From assembly GCA_044433515.1 (NCBI GenBank), contig JAWXTN010000001.1, positions 50,319 to 114,318 on the forward strand: a stretch of 64,000 bases of DNA. Reading direction: 5' to 3'. Below, one piece after another: positions 8,092 through 16,991 of this stretch (the first letter of the stretch is position 1; the number at the start of each line of letters is the position of its first letter). Under the pieces are notes generated by a model. That model was not told the origin of the DNA, made no database searches, and saw nothing but the letters and a program-made list of their open reading frames with translations. Position numbers and translations under genes: made by a program. The DNA is from Mucinivorans sp044433515. GTDB taxonomy: Bacteria > Bacteroidota > Bacteroidia > Bacteroidales > Rikenellaceae.

Positions 8092-9297
8092 TTATTTGTC
8101 GAAAAATTTCACATCTTTAATCTCATCGGGAAGATACTGCTGCTCCACCACTGAGTTTGGGTAGTCGTGAGGATAAAGATATCCCACACCATAGCCCTCC
8201 TCCTTCATAAGTTTAGTAGGAGCATTACGTATATGCAGCGGTACGGGACGATAGCCGTCTTTTGCGACAAATTCCAGCGCACAATTAATGGCTTTATAGG
8301 CTTTATTATCTTTTGGGCTCTTCGCCAAATATATAGTACATTCAGCTAGCGGTATGCGAGCCTCAGGCATCCCAAGGTTATGAACTGCCTCAAAGGTAGC
8401 ATTAGCCAATAATAAAGCATTAGGATTTGACAACCCCACATCCTCAGCCGCCAATATCAAAAGTCTACGAGCTATAAATCTAGGTTCTTCGCCCCCTGCC
8501 AACATTCTAGCGAGGTAATAGATAGCTGCATCGACATCACTTCCCCTCACCGATTTTATAAACGCAGAGATTGTGTCATAGTGTTGTTCGCCTCCTTTGT
8601 CATATTGCGCCACATTTTGCTGCAACGCCATCCCTACGTTCTTATCGTCAATAACAATAGTGGAAGTTGTAGTAGAGCTAAGGGTGTCTAGTATATTTAA
8701 CATTTTACGAGCATCGCCTCCAGAGAAGGCAAAGAGTGCTTTAGTTTCTTTTATTTTAACCCTTCTCTCCTTCAAGAACACATCTGTTGCGATAGCTCTT
8801 TTAAGGAGTGTATCGAGGTCGCTATCCTCCAACGACTTTAGCGTATAGACATTACAGCGAGAAAGAAGCGGACGAATAACCTCGAATGAAGGGTTTTCAG
8901 TAGTAGCCCCTATAAGGACAATTGTCCCCTGCTCCACGGCTGCGAGTAGTGAATCCTGCTGACTCTTATTAAAGCGGTGAATCTCGTCAATAAAGAGCAC
9001 AGGCGAGAGTCCACCCGATAGAAATCTAGAGCTTTTTGCACGTTCCAATATCTCACGCACCTCCTTCACCCCTGAGTTCACAGCCGAAAGGGTAAAGAAT
9101 TCACGCTTGACTGCCCCCGAAATAATCGTTGCCAAAGTTGTTTTACCCACCCCTGGAGGTCCCCACAAAATCATAGAAGGCAGCACGCCACTATTAATAA
9201 ATCGCAGCAAAACCTCAACAACTCCACTCTGCCCCACATACTCTTCTAGCGAGGTAGGGCGCATTCTTTGAGCCAGTGGACTAAAACTATCTTTCAT
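8092..9297 (-). CDS. rarA: Replication-associated recombination protein A (RarA/MgsA AAA ATPase)
   Basis: I start at the ATG at 9297 (MKDSFSPLAQ...), giving 401 residues, the normal length. The longer open frame upstream would overlap the divergent gene's promoter. Walker A GPPGVGKTT is at 46-54, Walker B LFIDEIHRF follows near 110, then sensor 1 GATTENPSF, and a C-terminal clamp-loader-like tetramer domain with the EDVGLSNP motif. RarA acts at stalled or gapped replication forks. The gene is divergent from the exported protein at 9392; the two share a promoter region with mirrored -7 boxes. Confidence 0.93.
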   Translation of the reverse strand: MKDSFSPLAQRMRPTSLEEYVGQSGVVEVLLRFINSGVLPSMILWGPPGVGKTTLATIISGAVKREFFTLSAVNSGVKEVREILERAKSSRFLSGGLSPVLFIDEIHRFNKSQQDSLLAAVEQGTIVLIGATTENPSFEVIRPLLSRCNVYTLKSLEDSDLDTLLKRAIATDVFLKERRVKIKETKALFAFSGGDARKMLNILDTLSSTTTSTIVIDDKNVGMALQQNVAQYDKGGEQHYDTISAFIKSVRGSDVDAAIYYLARMLAGGEEPRFIARRLLILAAEDVGLSNPNALLLANATFEAVHNLGMPEARIPLAECTIYLAKSPKDNKAYKAINCALEFVAKDGYRPVPLHIRNAPTKLMKEEGYGVGYLYPHDYPNSVVEQQYLPDEIKDVKFFDK

Positions 9298-9347
9298 ATA
9301 TCTATACTTTAATATCTCTTTTATGGGAGCTTCCCTTAAAAATCTTT

Positions 9348-9379
9348 TTTGCAAAAGTATAGAAAATTTAATACTTTTG
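9348..9379 (+). promoter_or_regulatory. Promoter for the exported golvesin/amidase-like gene, with a mirrored -7 box toward rarA
   Basis: TTTG (9348-9351), 20 bp, then TACTTTTG (9372-9379) fits the Bacteroidota consensus. A reverse-oriented TACTTTTG (plus strand CAAAAGTA, 9352-9359) faces rarA, and the two form a 10-bp inverted repeat GCAAAAGTAT/ATACTTTTGC. The plus-strand leader would be only about 6-8 nt. Confidence 0.7.
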
Positions 9380-9391
9380 CTAACCGAAATT

Positions 9392-11731
9392 ATGAAAAAA
9401 ACATCACTACTACTTCTCACGCTAATTTTTCTTGCGGCAAAGACAACCTTTGCAGCTAGCCCTACCCCATCCGAAATAAAGGCTACTGAAAACAAAATAG
9501 TAAATACACTAGGCACATACCCTACCCTTTTCGAAGAGTACAAAAGCCAGGAAGACCGCAAGGTTAAACTCGACAAAGTAAAGATAGACTACGCCAAAGG
9601 GGTAATAAATCTATACTTCTCATTTCGACTCTATGAGCTTCCCATACGAGAGGCACTTATCGAGGAGTGGGAGACTGCGCTTTTTAGCCAAATAGAGAGC
9701 TATATCCCGAAGCAGTACTCATCCTTCGAGCTACAACTTTGGGCAGTAGACACCCCTCTAGAGAGCTATATTCCGAACCTCTATCGTAGCACCACAAAGG
9801 TGGACGAGAGTCGCAAGGGCAAAATTCAAGAAGAAACCCCTCTGACTTTTAATCCCTCAAAGGGGCTATACTCCAAGGGGCTTTCTAGTCGAAGCATTGC
9901 TCTATGGCCAAGCCACGGCTATGTATATGAGACTCGTGACGAAAAGCCTTCGTGGCAGTTCCAACGCCCTGCCCTATTTCGCACAATCGAAGATTTAAAC
10001 ACCTTTCAATACTGCTATAACTACATAATCCCTATGCTCGAAAATGCAGGGGCAGTTGTAGTATCTCCCCGTGAGCGTTCCCCACAGACCCTAGAGGTTG
10101 TCATAGATAACGATATGGCAGACAAAAGTCTATCCCCTACAACAATAGGCGGAGAGTGGAGTAAAAAAAATGGAGGCTATCGCCACATAGAGACACTCAC
10201 TGACGAGAACCCTCATACCCTTGGCACATACCTTACTTCGTCAGGCACTGCGGAAGTAGAGTTCAAAGCAACACTTCCCTCTAGCGGACGTTATGGGGTA
10301 ACTATTAGCTACAAGAGCCTTACTGGCAGCAGCAAAAGAGTAGAGGCAGTAATCACCCACACACAAGGAGAGAGCATAGTGGAGATTAACCAGCAGATGG
10401 GAGGCAGCAGTTGGGTATATCTCGGCGAGTGGGATTTTGGCACTACGGCAACTCTTACACTCAGAGGCACAGACTCTGGGATTATCACAGCAGATGCCGT
10501 TCGCTTCGGTGGGGGTATGGGCTCAGTTACACGTGGCGGCTCAAAAAGCGGCAAGGCTCGTTGGGCTGAGGCTGCACGCTATTATATGCAGTATAGCGGT
10601 GTCGACCCGTCGGTATATACAGTTGGAGAAATAGAGTCAAAAAAAGACCCTCGCCGCAAGAAATCCACTCCCGACAAGCTCGATTATATCGACGATTACA
10701 AAGGTCGTGGCAATTGGGTAAATTACCTCCGCCAGGAGAAGAACATCCCTATTGACCTATCGCTAGGCGTACACACTGACGCAGGCATAGCAGACTCAAT
10801 CTACGGCACTCTAACGATACATTACAGTAACAAACGCAAGGGCAAACTATGGGATAAGAGTTCGAAACTAGCCTCTAGAGACCTAGCCGATATTATTCAA
10901 AGCGAGGTGTGCCGCCACATCGAAAATAACATCACAAGCGACTGGACACGTCGGGCACTCTTCGATAGAGAATACGCCGAGGTTTCACGCCCCGAAGTCC
11001 CTTCTCTAATCCTTGAGATGTTCTCGCACCAGAACAGTATAGATATGCAATTTGGCACGTCGCCACGTTTCCGCTTCCAGATGGCTCGTGCCATATATGT
11101 CGGCATTCTAAAATTCTTAAGCGATAGGTACAACACCGACTATGTTGTACAGCCCCTCCCTCTTAAGAGTTTCGATATGGAGATGCGTGGACGTGACTCT
11201 ATACGCCTGAGCTGGGAAGATAACACAGACAATCTCGAACCTACTGCAACACCTACACACTACGTCCTCTATACACGCCTAGGCGAAGGCACAGGCTTTG
11301 ACAATGGCACAGTTATCTACGGCACACACATAGATTTACCTATTGAGCGTGACGGCACAGTGCGCAGTTACAGAGTAGCGGCACGCAACGACGGAGGCGA
11401 GAGCTTCCCTAGCGAAACTCTCTCTTGCGGATTTAGTCCAGAGGCATCCTCTATCCCAGTGATACAAGTAAAGAACAATTGCAAAAGGTTCTCAACAAAT
11501 ACCGCCTACCTGTGGGATTATAGCTACTGTGGGGAAATAACCGATAAAAATAAGCACTCAGAATTTGTAGATAACGAGAACCCAGGATATGGCGGCTCAT
11601 CGAAAGAATTTGCAGGCTTTGGGCGCAGTGCAGAGACCCTTGACAACACTATGACAAAAGGCTCAGAAATCCTAAGGAATAAAGGTAACTACATAAGCCG
11701 TGGCAGCGGACGCAACCATTGGATACTCTAG
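9392..11731 (+). CDS. Exported amidase-like protein with golvesin-type domain and fibronectin-like C-terminus
   Basis: Start taken at ATG 9392, just before a clean signal peptide (MKKTSLLLLTLIFLAAKTTFA); the frame continues upstream but without reason to use it. The 779-residue product has an N-terminal beta region, a zinc-amidase-like part split around an insert (ALWPSHGYVYE and LENAGAVVVSPRER at about 175-240, then LGVHTDAG near 475 and SLILEMFSHQ near 545), a golvesin/xanthan-lyase CBM-like insert (about 255-375), and a fibronectin III-like segment (about 600-690). Such proteins are annotated in Bacteroidota as xanthan lyase or N-acetylmuramoyl-L-alanine amidase; peptidoglycan as substrate is inference. 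Confidence 0.7.
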   Translation: MKKTSLLLLTLIFLAAKTTFAASPTPSEIKATENKIVNTLGTYPTLFEEYKSQEDRKVKLDKVKIDYAKGVINLYFSFRLYELPIREALIEEWETALFSQIESYIPKQYSSFELQLWAVDTPLESYIPNLYRSTTKVDESRKGKIQEETPLTFNPSKGLYSKGLSSRSIALWPSHGYVYETRDEKPSWQFQRPALFRTIEDLNTFQYCYNYIIPMLENAGAVVVSPRERSPQTLEVVIDNDMADKSLSPTTIGGEWSKKNGGYRHIETLTDENPHTLGTYLTSSGTAEVEFKATLPSSGRYGVTISYKSLTGSSKRVEAVITHTQGESIVEINQQMGGSSWVYLGEWDFGTTATLTLRGTDSGIITADAVRFGGGMGSVTRGGSKSGKARWAEAARYYMQYSGVDPSVYTVGEIESKKDPRRKKSTPDKLDYIDDYKGRGNWVNYLRQEKNIPIDLSLGVHTDAGIADSIYGTLTIHYSNKRKGKLWDKSSKLASRDLADIIQSEVCRHIENNITSDWTRRALFDREYAEVSRPEVPSLILEMFSHQNSIDMQFGTSPRFRFQMARAIYVGILKFLSDRYNTDYVVQPLPLKSFDMEMRGRDSIRLSWEDNTDNLEPTATPTHYVLYTRLGEGTGFDNGTVIYGTHIDLPIERDGTVRSYRVAARNDGGESFPSETLSCGFSPEASSIPVIQVKNNCKRFSTNTAYLWDYSYCGEITDKNKHSEFVDNENPGYGGSSKEFAGFGRSAETLDNTMTKGSEILRNKGNYISRGSGRNHWIL

Positions 11732-11760
11732 TGAGAGAGTTCGCCAAAGGTAACTTTTGT

Positions 11761-11792
11761 CTTGCACAAGCCAAAAAAATTCATTACCTTTG
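11761..11792 (+). promoter_or_regulatory. Putative promoter for the cyclophilin gene
   Basis: TACCTTTG (11785-11792) fits the -7 box; CTTG (11761-11764) lies 20 bp upstream as a near match for TTTG. The leader to the ATG at 11926 would be about 125 nt. Confidence 0.55.
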
Positions 11793-11925
11793 CTGAGTGA
11801 TTCACTGAGAGATGTTTTTTAGAACTCCCGACAAAAAGACCTTTTTTTTAAATCCCACAAGACAAAGACAAGACAATTTTTTTAAGCATATATATACATT
11901 TTTTAAGCTACAAACGAACGAATCT

Positions 11926-12363
11926 ATGAAAAAAGCAGAAATCAAAACCGAAAAGGGCACAATGATAGTTGAGCTTTACGAAAAGGAGACACCTATTACT
12001 GTTGAGAACTTCGTAAAACTTTCAGAGAGTGGATTTTACAATGGTCTAACTTTTCACCGTGTAATTCCTGACTTTGTAATTCAGGGCGGCTGCCCTAACG
12101 GCATTGGCACTGGCGGCCCAGGCTGGACAATCCCTTGCGAAACTGGCGCAGAACGTCAACATCACGACCGTGGTGTACTTTCAATGGCGCACGCAGGACG
12201 TAACACAGGTGGCTCGCAATTCTTTATTTGCCACAGCCGCAATAACACATCTCACCTTGACGGTGTACACACCTGCTTTGGTCGAGTTATCGAGGGCATA
12301 GATGTTATTGACGACATCCGTATGGGTGACAGAATCGAGAGCATAACTATTTCAGAGGAGTAA
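11926..12363 (+). CDS. Cyclophilin-type peptidyl-prolyl cis-trans isomerase
   Basis: The ATG at 11926 (MKKAEIKTEKGTMIVELY) is chosen because it begins at the first cyclophilin strand; the in-frame ATG 114 bp upstream adds a Phe/Lys-rich stretch unlike the family. The 145-residue single-domain protein has the core motifs FHRVIPDFVIQGG (about 43-55), GVLSMAH and GSQFFI, and no signal peptide, so it is cytoplasmic. Compared with large cyclophilins it is the compact bacterial form. It isomerises Xaa-Pro bonds. Confidence 0.92.
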   Translation: MKKAEIKTEKGTMIVELYEKETPITVENFVKLSESGFYNGLTFHRVIPDFVIQGGCPNGIGTGGPGWTIPCETGAERQHHDRGVLSMAHAGRNTGGSQFFICHSRNNTSHLDGVHTCFGRVIEGIDVIDDIRMGDRIESITISEE

Positions 12364-12473
12364 TCTAACAATTAGCGCAACCCAAAGAAAAGCGTTAAGA
12401 CAAAGAGAACATCTGAGACACAAAAAAAAGAAACAATTAACTAATTTTATAATACTAAACGAATTTTATCACA

Positions 12474-12920
12474 ATGGATTTTGAAGCAATTGTACACTTG
12501 GTACTTCCTGCGGTAACAGGCGAAGGCGCACGTGGTCAATGGACTAAACAAGAAGTTATTTTTGAAGTAGCAAACAACGAATACGGACGTAAGATATGTG
12601 TCGGTTTTTGGAATGACAAAGCAGCCTCTGCTGCCGCTCTTAGAGTAGGCGAGAGAGTTATGGTAAGTGTAAACATCGAGAGCCGTGAGCGCAATGGCAG
12701 ATGGTTCACAGAAGCACGTGGATGGAAGTTCACGATTTTGAACCCTAATGCAGCTGCGCCAGCACCACAGCCATACGCACAACCACAATACGGTCAACAG
12801 ACATACGGACAGCAACAGCCATACGCACAGCCACAACAGCAGCCATACGCACAACCAGCGCCACAGCCAGCTGCCGAACCTGCCGCTGCACCATCAATGG
12901 TTGACGACCTACCGTTCTAA
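12474..12920 (+). CDS. DUF3127 protein with a disordered tail and SSB-like acidic tip
   Basis: Residues 1 to about 88 form an OB-like beta domain (DUF3127, found mostly in Bacteroidota). Residues about 89-140 are a Pro/Gln/Tyr-rich low-complexity linker with repeated PYAQP units. The last residues are MVDDLPF, which closely resembles the acidic DDxPF tip by which SSB recruits partner proteins. The layout (OB-like domain, Gln/Pro linker, DDLPF end) argues for a single-stranded nucleic-acid-binding role, but this is inference; no biochemical function is known to me. Followed by a strong terminator. Confidence 0.8.
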   Translation: MDFEAIVHLVLPAVTGEGARGQWTKQEVIFEVANNEYGRKICVGFWNDKAASAAALRVGERVMVSVNIESRERNGRWFTEARGWKFTILNPNAAAPAPQPYAQPQYGQQTYGQQQPYAQPQQQPYAQPAPQPAAEPAAAPSMVDDLPF

Positions 12921-12960
12921 ATCTATCACTGAAAAGTTATAGAACAAATTTTATCGTAAT

Positions 12961-12996
12961 AGAGAGGGGAGAATCCGCAATGATTCTCCCCTCTCT
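12961..12996 (+). terminator. Strong terminator after the DUF3127 gene
   Basis: A 15-bp perfect stem (12961-12975 with 12982-12996), 6-nt loop, then TTTTG. It could also act on folC transcripts from the other strand. Confidence 0.85.
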
Positions 12997-13149
12997 TTTG
13001 TCATATCCACACAAAGCCTCAGAGTTATATTTTTTCATTGAATCTAAACCCAAAGTATAGAAACAACAAATAATTTACTGTTATCCGACCCCTCGAAGCA
13101 TAAAGATGGAGTTATAAAGCTCAAGGGGCATCTACTGACGAGCTAAAAG

Positions 13150-14364
13150 TTACTCGAACAGTGGTAGAGCATCGGCTACGGTGAAGGTGCTGCCGCCTAT
13201 GAAGATTATATCGCTAGGGTGTTGTGCTAGCTCTTTTGCTCGCTTCACTGCTAGAGGCACATTTGAGCAGAGTTCGCCTGAGAGTCCGCCTTTTTGCGCC
13301 CTTGTTTGTAGCTCTGCGGCAGCCATCGCACGTGGTATATCTGCTTCTGTAAAGAGATAGTAGGCAACGGAAGGGAGTAGAGGTAATACCGACTCTAAAT
13401 CTTTGTCTGAGACAACTCCTAGTACAAAATATATCTTTGCCCCACGCTCCCTCTGTGTCTTTAAAAGCTGCTCGCCTACAAGTCTTAGTCCATCCTCATT
13501 ATGACCCGTATCACAAATCACTAGTGGATTCTCTTCTAAGGTTTCCCATCTGCCTCGAACCCTTGCTCTCTGTATGCCTATTCGCTTGGCAGCCTCACTA
13601 ATACCCAATTGTCCCATTGCAATGTATGCTGTCTGGGCATTATATCTTTGGCACAGCCCACTCATAGCAGAATCAAATCGTATAGAGGGCTCTTTATCGG
13701 CAAAGGTCAGATAGCTGTTTAAAAAAGATGCCTTCTCTATAAACACAGAATCATACCTCTCGTCGCTCTGCCCCACCACAACTGGCACACCTCTCTTTAT
13801 AATCCCTGCCTTTTCCCCTGCAATCTTCTCTAGGGTATCTCCGAGAAATTGGGTATGGTCCTTCGATATATTTGTTATAACACTCACCTCTGGCGTTACA
13901 ATATTCGTAGAATCGAGCCTTCCGCCCATACCGACCTCCACAACTGCATAATCGACACCACACTTTTTAAACCACCAAAAAGCCATAGCTACGGTCATTT
14001 CAAAGAACGAAGGCTTTAGTTCCTCGATAATGCCACGATTCTGAGCCACAAAGTCAACAACTCCACTCTCTGAAATCATTTGATTGTCCACCACTATTCG
14101 CTCCCTAAAAGAGACCAAATGCGGTGAGGTATAAAGCCCGACACTATACCCCTCTGCCCTCAGCGATTCATAAATCATCTGCGAGGTTGAGCCCTTACCA
14201 TTAGTCCCTGCAATGTGCACAGTCTTGTAGGCTTTATGCGGTGAGCCAAAGTGTTTATCGAGGGCAAGTGTTGTTTCGAGTCCAGCCTTATAGGCAGCCG
14301 CCCCTATGCGTTGGAACTGCGGCAATGAATTATATAGAAAGTCGAGTGTCTGAGAGTAGTCCAT
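13150..14364 (-). CDS. folC: Folylpolyglutamate synthase / dihydrofolate synthase
   Basis: The 404-residue Mur-ligase-family enzyme has GTNGKGST at 53-60, the FolC hallmark MGGRLDSTNI near 147-156, ISKDHTQFLG, and the C-terminal domain starting near 275 with CDTGHNEDG. It adds glutamate to dihydropteroate and folates in the cytoplasm. The length is slightly below the usual 420-430, with no missing motif. It is divergent from murE; a palindromic GGGGAGTTCTAGAAC unit (14381-14400) lies just upstream of its start. Confidence 0.93.
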   Translation of the reverse strand: MDYSQTLDFLYNSLPQFQRIGAAAYKAGLETTLALDKHFGSPHKAYKTVHIAGTNGKGSTSQMIYESLRAEGYSVGLYTSPHLVSFRERIVVDNQMISESGVVDFVAQNRGIIEELKPSFFEMTVAMAFWWFKKCGVDYAVVEVGMGGRLDSTNIVTPEVSVITNISKDHTQFLGDTLEKIAGEKAGIIKRGVPVVVGQSDERYDSVFIEKASFLNSYLTFADKEPSIRFDSAMSGLCQRYNAQTAYIAMGQLGISEAAKRIGIQRARVRGRWETLEENPLVICDTGHNEDGLRLVGEQLLKTQRERGAKIYFVLGVVSDKDLESVLPLLPSVAYYLFTEADIPRAMAAAELQTRAQKGGLSGELCSNVPLAVKRAKELAQHPSDIIFIGGSTFTVADALPLFE

Positions 14365-14380
14365 ATTTATAAAGTTTTAA

Positions 14381-14400
14381 GGGGAGTTCTAGAACTCGCC
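14381..14400. repeat. Solo GGGAGTTCTAGAAC palindrome
   Basis: This 20-bp near-palindrome resembles the terminal hairpins of the 161-bp palindromic elements but stands alone in the folC-murE gap. Its role is unknown. Confidence 0.6.
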
Positions 14401-14448
14401 TCTAATTTTCAAAAAATAAATTTACTACAAAATTACGATAAAAACACT

Positions 14449-14456
14449 ATCTTTGT
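14449..14456 (+). promoter_or_regulatory. Putative -7 box for murE
   Basis: TATCTTTG fits TAnnTTTG and lies 23 bp before the murE ATG. No clear TTTG was seen 19-20 bp upstream. Confidence 0.4.
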
Positions 14457-14479
14457 AGAAAGAAATTACAAAGATTTTA

Positions 14480-15895
14480 ATGAATATAAATTTAAGTAAA
14501 ACAACCTCTATCGAATTTGACTCACGAAAGGTAAAGCAAGGCTCTCTTTTTGTGGCAGTTCGAGGCACGCTCACCGACGGTCACCTATACATTGACAGGG
14601 CAATAGAAATGGGAGCACAGATAATTGTATGCGAGGATATTCCCCAGACCACCTGCCCAGGTGTGGAGTATATTCAAGTAAAAGACTGCCACAGCGCACT
14701 TAGCCAAATCGCAGGAGATTTTTATTCTCACCCCTCTTTAGAGCTTAGCCTTGTAGGGGTAACGGGCACTAATGGCAAGACTACTACCGCTACGATGCTT
14801 TACCACTTGTTCCGCTCTATGGGCTATAAGTGTGGGCTACTGAGCACCGTCGAGAACCGCATTAATGATGAGATATATCCTTCTACTCACACCACTCCCG
14901 ATGCAGTAGAACTGAACGCCCTACTGAGAAAGATGGTCACCGAAGGGTGTACTCACTGCTTTATGGAAGTCAGCTCACACGCTATGGTACAGCGTAGGGT
15001 CGAGGGGCTACACTTTAGCGGTGGCATCTTTACGAATCTCACACACGACCACTTGGATTATCACGGCACGTTTAGTGAATATCTCAAAGCAAAGAAGAGT
15101 TTCTTTGATATGCTTCCATCTAGTAGTTTTGCTCTAACGAATAAGGACGATAGAAATGGCGAGGTTATGCTTCAAAACTGCAAGGCAGCACATAGAACCT
15201 ACTCCCTGCGCAGCCTCGCAACATATAACACCAAAATCATAGAGAGCCACCTAGAAGGTATGCAGCTGCGTATTAATGGCACAGAAGTATGGGTTCAGTT
15301 CCTAGGCAAGTTCAATGGTTATAACCTTACTGCTATCTATGCAACAGCCATAGAGCTAGGCGAAGACAGCGACAAAGTACTTGAAGCCTTAAGCAAACTC
15401 ACGCCCGTAGCAGGTCGTTTCGAGACTATACGCTCTACCGACGGCAGACTAGCGGTTGTAGACTATGCTCACACTCCCGACGCACTTAAAAGCACTCTAC
15501 AAACCATAGTAGATGTTATAAGCGAATCAAGAGGCGGAGGCAGGATAATAACCGTTGTAGGCTGTGGAGGCGACCGTGACAACACCAAACGCCCAGTTAT
15601 GGCATCCATAGCAGCGCAGTTAAGTCATCAGGTTATCCTCACCTCGGATAATCCACGCAGCGAAGACCCTTATGCTATACTGTCAGAGATGGAAGGCGGA
15701 CTAAGCACAGAGGAGCTTCAAAAGACACTCACTATTGAGAACCGTGCCTCAGCCATAAAGACTGCTACGACACTCGCCAAAAGTGGCGATATAATCCTCA
15801 TAGCAGGCAAAGGACACGAAACCTATCAAGAGATTAAGGGTGTGCGCACCCATTTCGACGACAGAGAGGAGGCTCGCAGGGCCTTCGGCATCTAA
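14480..15895 (+). CDS. murE: UDP-MurNAc-L-Ala-D-Glu:meso-diaminopimelate ligase
   Basis: The 471-residue protein has the N-terminal DSRKVKQGSLFVAVRG motif (14-29), Walker-like GTNGKTTT (96-103), and the DNPRSEDP motif near 393-400, where Arg marks meso-DAP specificity. It adds meso-DAP to the peptidoglycan precursor in the cytoplasm. The N-terminus is about 20 residues shorter than usual because it begins directly at the first strand; no better start exists upstream. It is outside a division/cell-wall cluster: its neighbour 11 bp downstream is a family 2 glycosyltransferase. Confidence 0.92.
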   Translation: MNINLSKTTSIEFDSRKVKQGSLFVAVRGTLTDGHLYIDRAIEMGAQIIVCEDIPQTTCPGVEYIQVKDCHSALSQIAGDFYSHPSLELSLVGVTGTNGKTTTATMLYHLFRSMGYKCGLLSTVENRINDEIYPSTHTTPDAVELNALLRKMVTEGCTHCFMEVSSHAMVQRRVEGLHFSGGIFTNLTHDHLDYHGTFSEYLKAKKSFFDMLPSSSFALTNKDDRNGEVMLQNCKAAHRTYSLRSLATYNTKIIESHLEGMQLRINGTEVWVQFLGKFNGYNLTAIYATAIELGEDSDKVLEALSKLTPVAGRFETIRSTDGRLAVVDYAHTPDALKSTLQTIVDVISESRGGGRIITVVGCGGDRDNTKRPVMASIAAQLSHQVILTSDNPRSEDPYAILSEMEGGLSTEELQKTLTIENRASAIKTATTLAKSGDIILIAGKGHETYQEIKGVRTHFDDREEARRAFGI

Positions 15896-15906
15896 AGAGC
15901 GAGTTT

Positions 15907-16929
15907 ATGAAAGAAATAGCAGTTGTCATTTTAAATTGGAACGGCAGAGATTTCCTAGAGAAGTTTCTACCAGGGGTTGTACGCCATAGTATAGAGGCGA
16001 GAGTTATCGTAGCAGACAATGGCTCAACGGACACTTCGCTTGAATATATTGAGAAGCACTTTAGCAGCTCTGAGATAGAGGTTATCTCACTAGAGAGGAA
16101 CTACGGCTTCGCCGAGGGCTATAATCGTGCGCTAGACATTGTCAATACTCGTTATAGCGACACAATAAAGTACTACCTCCTTTTGAACTCAGACGTTGAG
16201 GTAACAGAGGGATGGCTTACCCCAATACTTAGCCTATTCAAAGAGGAGGAGAACACAGCCGCTATTCAGCCCAAAATCCTCAGCCAGATACTGAGAGAAC
16301 GTTTCGAGTATGCAGGTGCTAGCGGAGGCTTTATAGACTCTCTAGGCTTCCCTTTTTGCAGGGGCAGGATTATGAGTCACTCGGAGCAGGACAACGGTCA
16401 GTACGACAATATACGCCCTATATTCTGGGCAACAGGCGCAGCACTCGCTATCCGCAGCGAGGTATGGCATAGACTAGGAGGTTTAGACCCTATTTTCTTT
16501 GCGCATATGGAGGAGATAGATTTATGCTGGAGGGTCAAGCGACTTGGCTATACAATTAAAGTTGTGCCAGAGAGTGTGGTCTATCACGTGGGCGGCGGCA
16601 CACTCCCCCCTAGCTCTCCTCGAAAGACCTATCTAAATTTCCGCAATAATATAGCTATGCTCTATAAGAACCTGCCACTAGGCAAGTTCATAGCCGTCTA
16701 TTTCGTTAGATACTTCACCGACTCACTACAAAGTATTGCATATCTTCTGACAGGAAAGTTTTCATTTTTCAGTGCAGTAATTAAGGGGCACTGCCACTTT
16801 TGGAGAGACCGTCGACGTTATACGATAGACAAAACAATACCAAAGCACAAGGTAGGCGAGATATATAGAGGCAGCATAATTTTACGCTATATATTTTGCA
16901 GCAAGAGGTTTGGGGGTATGAAGTTATAA
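15907..16929 (+). CDS. Family 2 glycosyltransferase
   Basis: A 340-residue GT-A enzyme: VVILNWNGRDFLEKFL at 6-21, ADNGSTDTS near 37, LNSDVEV near 98-104 as the metal-binding DxD-like site, and a C-terminal part (MEEIDLCWRVKRLG near 202) typical of rhamnosyltransferase-like members. The acceptor is unknown; a surface polysaccharide or O-glycan is likely. It lacks clear multi-pass membrane segments. It starts 11 bp after murE and so is probably co-transcribed with it. Confidence 0.85.
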   Translation: MKEIAVVILNWNGRDFLEKFLPGVVRHSIEARVIVADNGSTDTSLEYIEKHFSSSEIEVISLERNYGFAEGYNRALDIVNTRYSDTIKYYLLLNSDVEVTEGWLTPILSLFKEEENTAAIQPKILSQILRERFEYAGASGGFIDSLGFPFCRGRIMSHSEQDNGQYDNIRPIFWATGAALAIRSEVWHRLGGLDPIFFAHMEEIDLCWRVKRLGYTIKVVPESVVYHVGGGTLPPSSPRKTYLNFRNNIAMLYKNLPLGKFIAVYFVRYFTDSLQSIAYLLTGKFSFFSAVIKGHCHFWRDRRRYTIDKTIPKHKVGEIYRGSIILRYIFCSKRFGGMKL

Positions 16930-16991
16930 CCCTACATTATTCCCTAAAAACAGATACATATCTAAAGCATTTTTTTGATAACATATAAATT

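Noticed and set aside
8092..9576. N-terminally extended rarA starting at 9576
   Set aside because: The extension would read through the divergent gene's start and the shared promoter; the family starts at MKDSFSPLA (9297).
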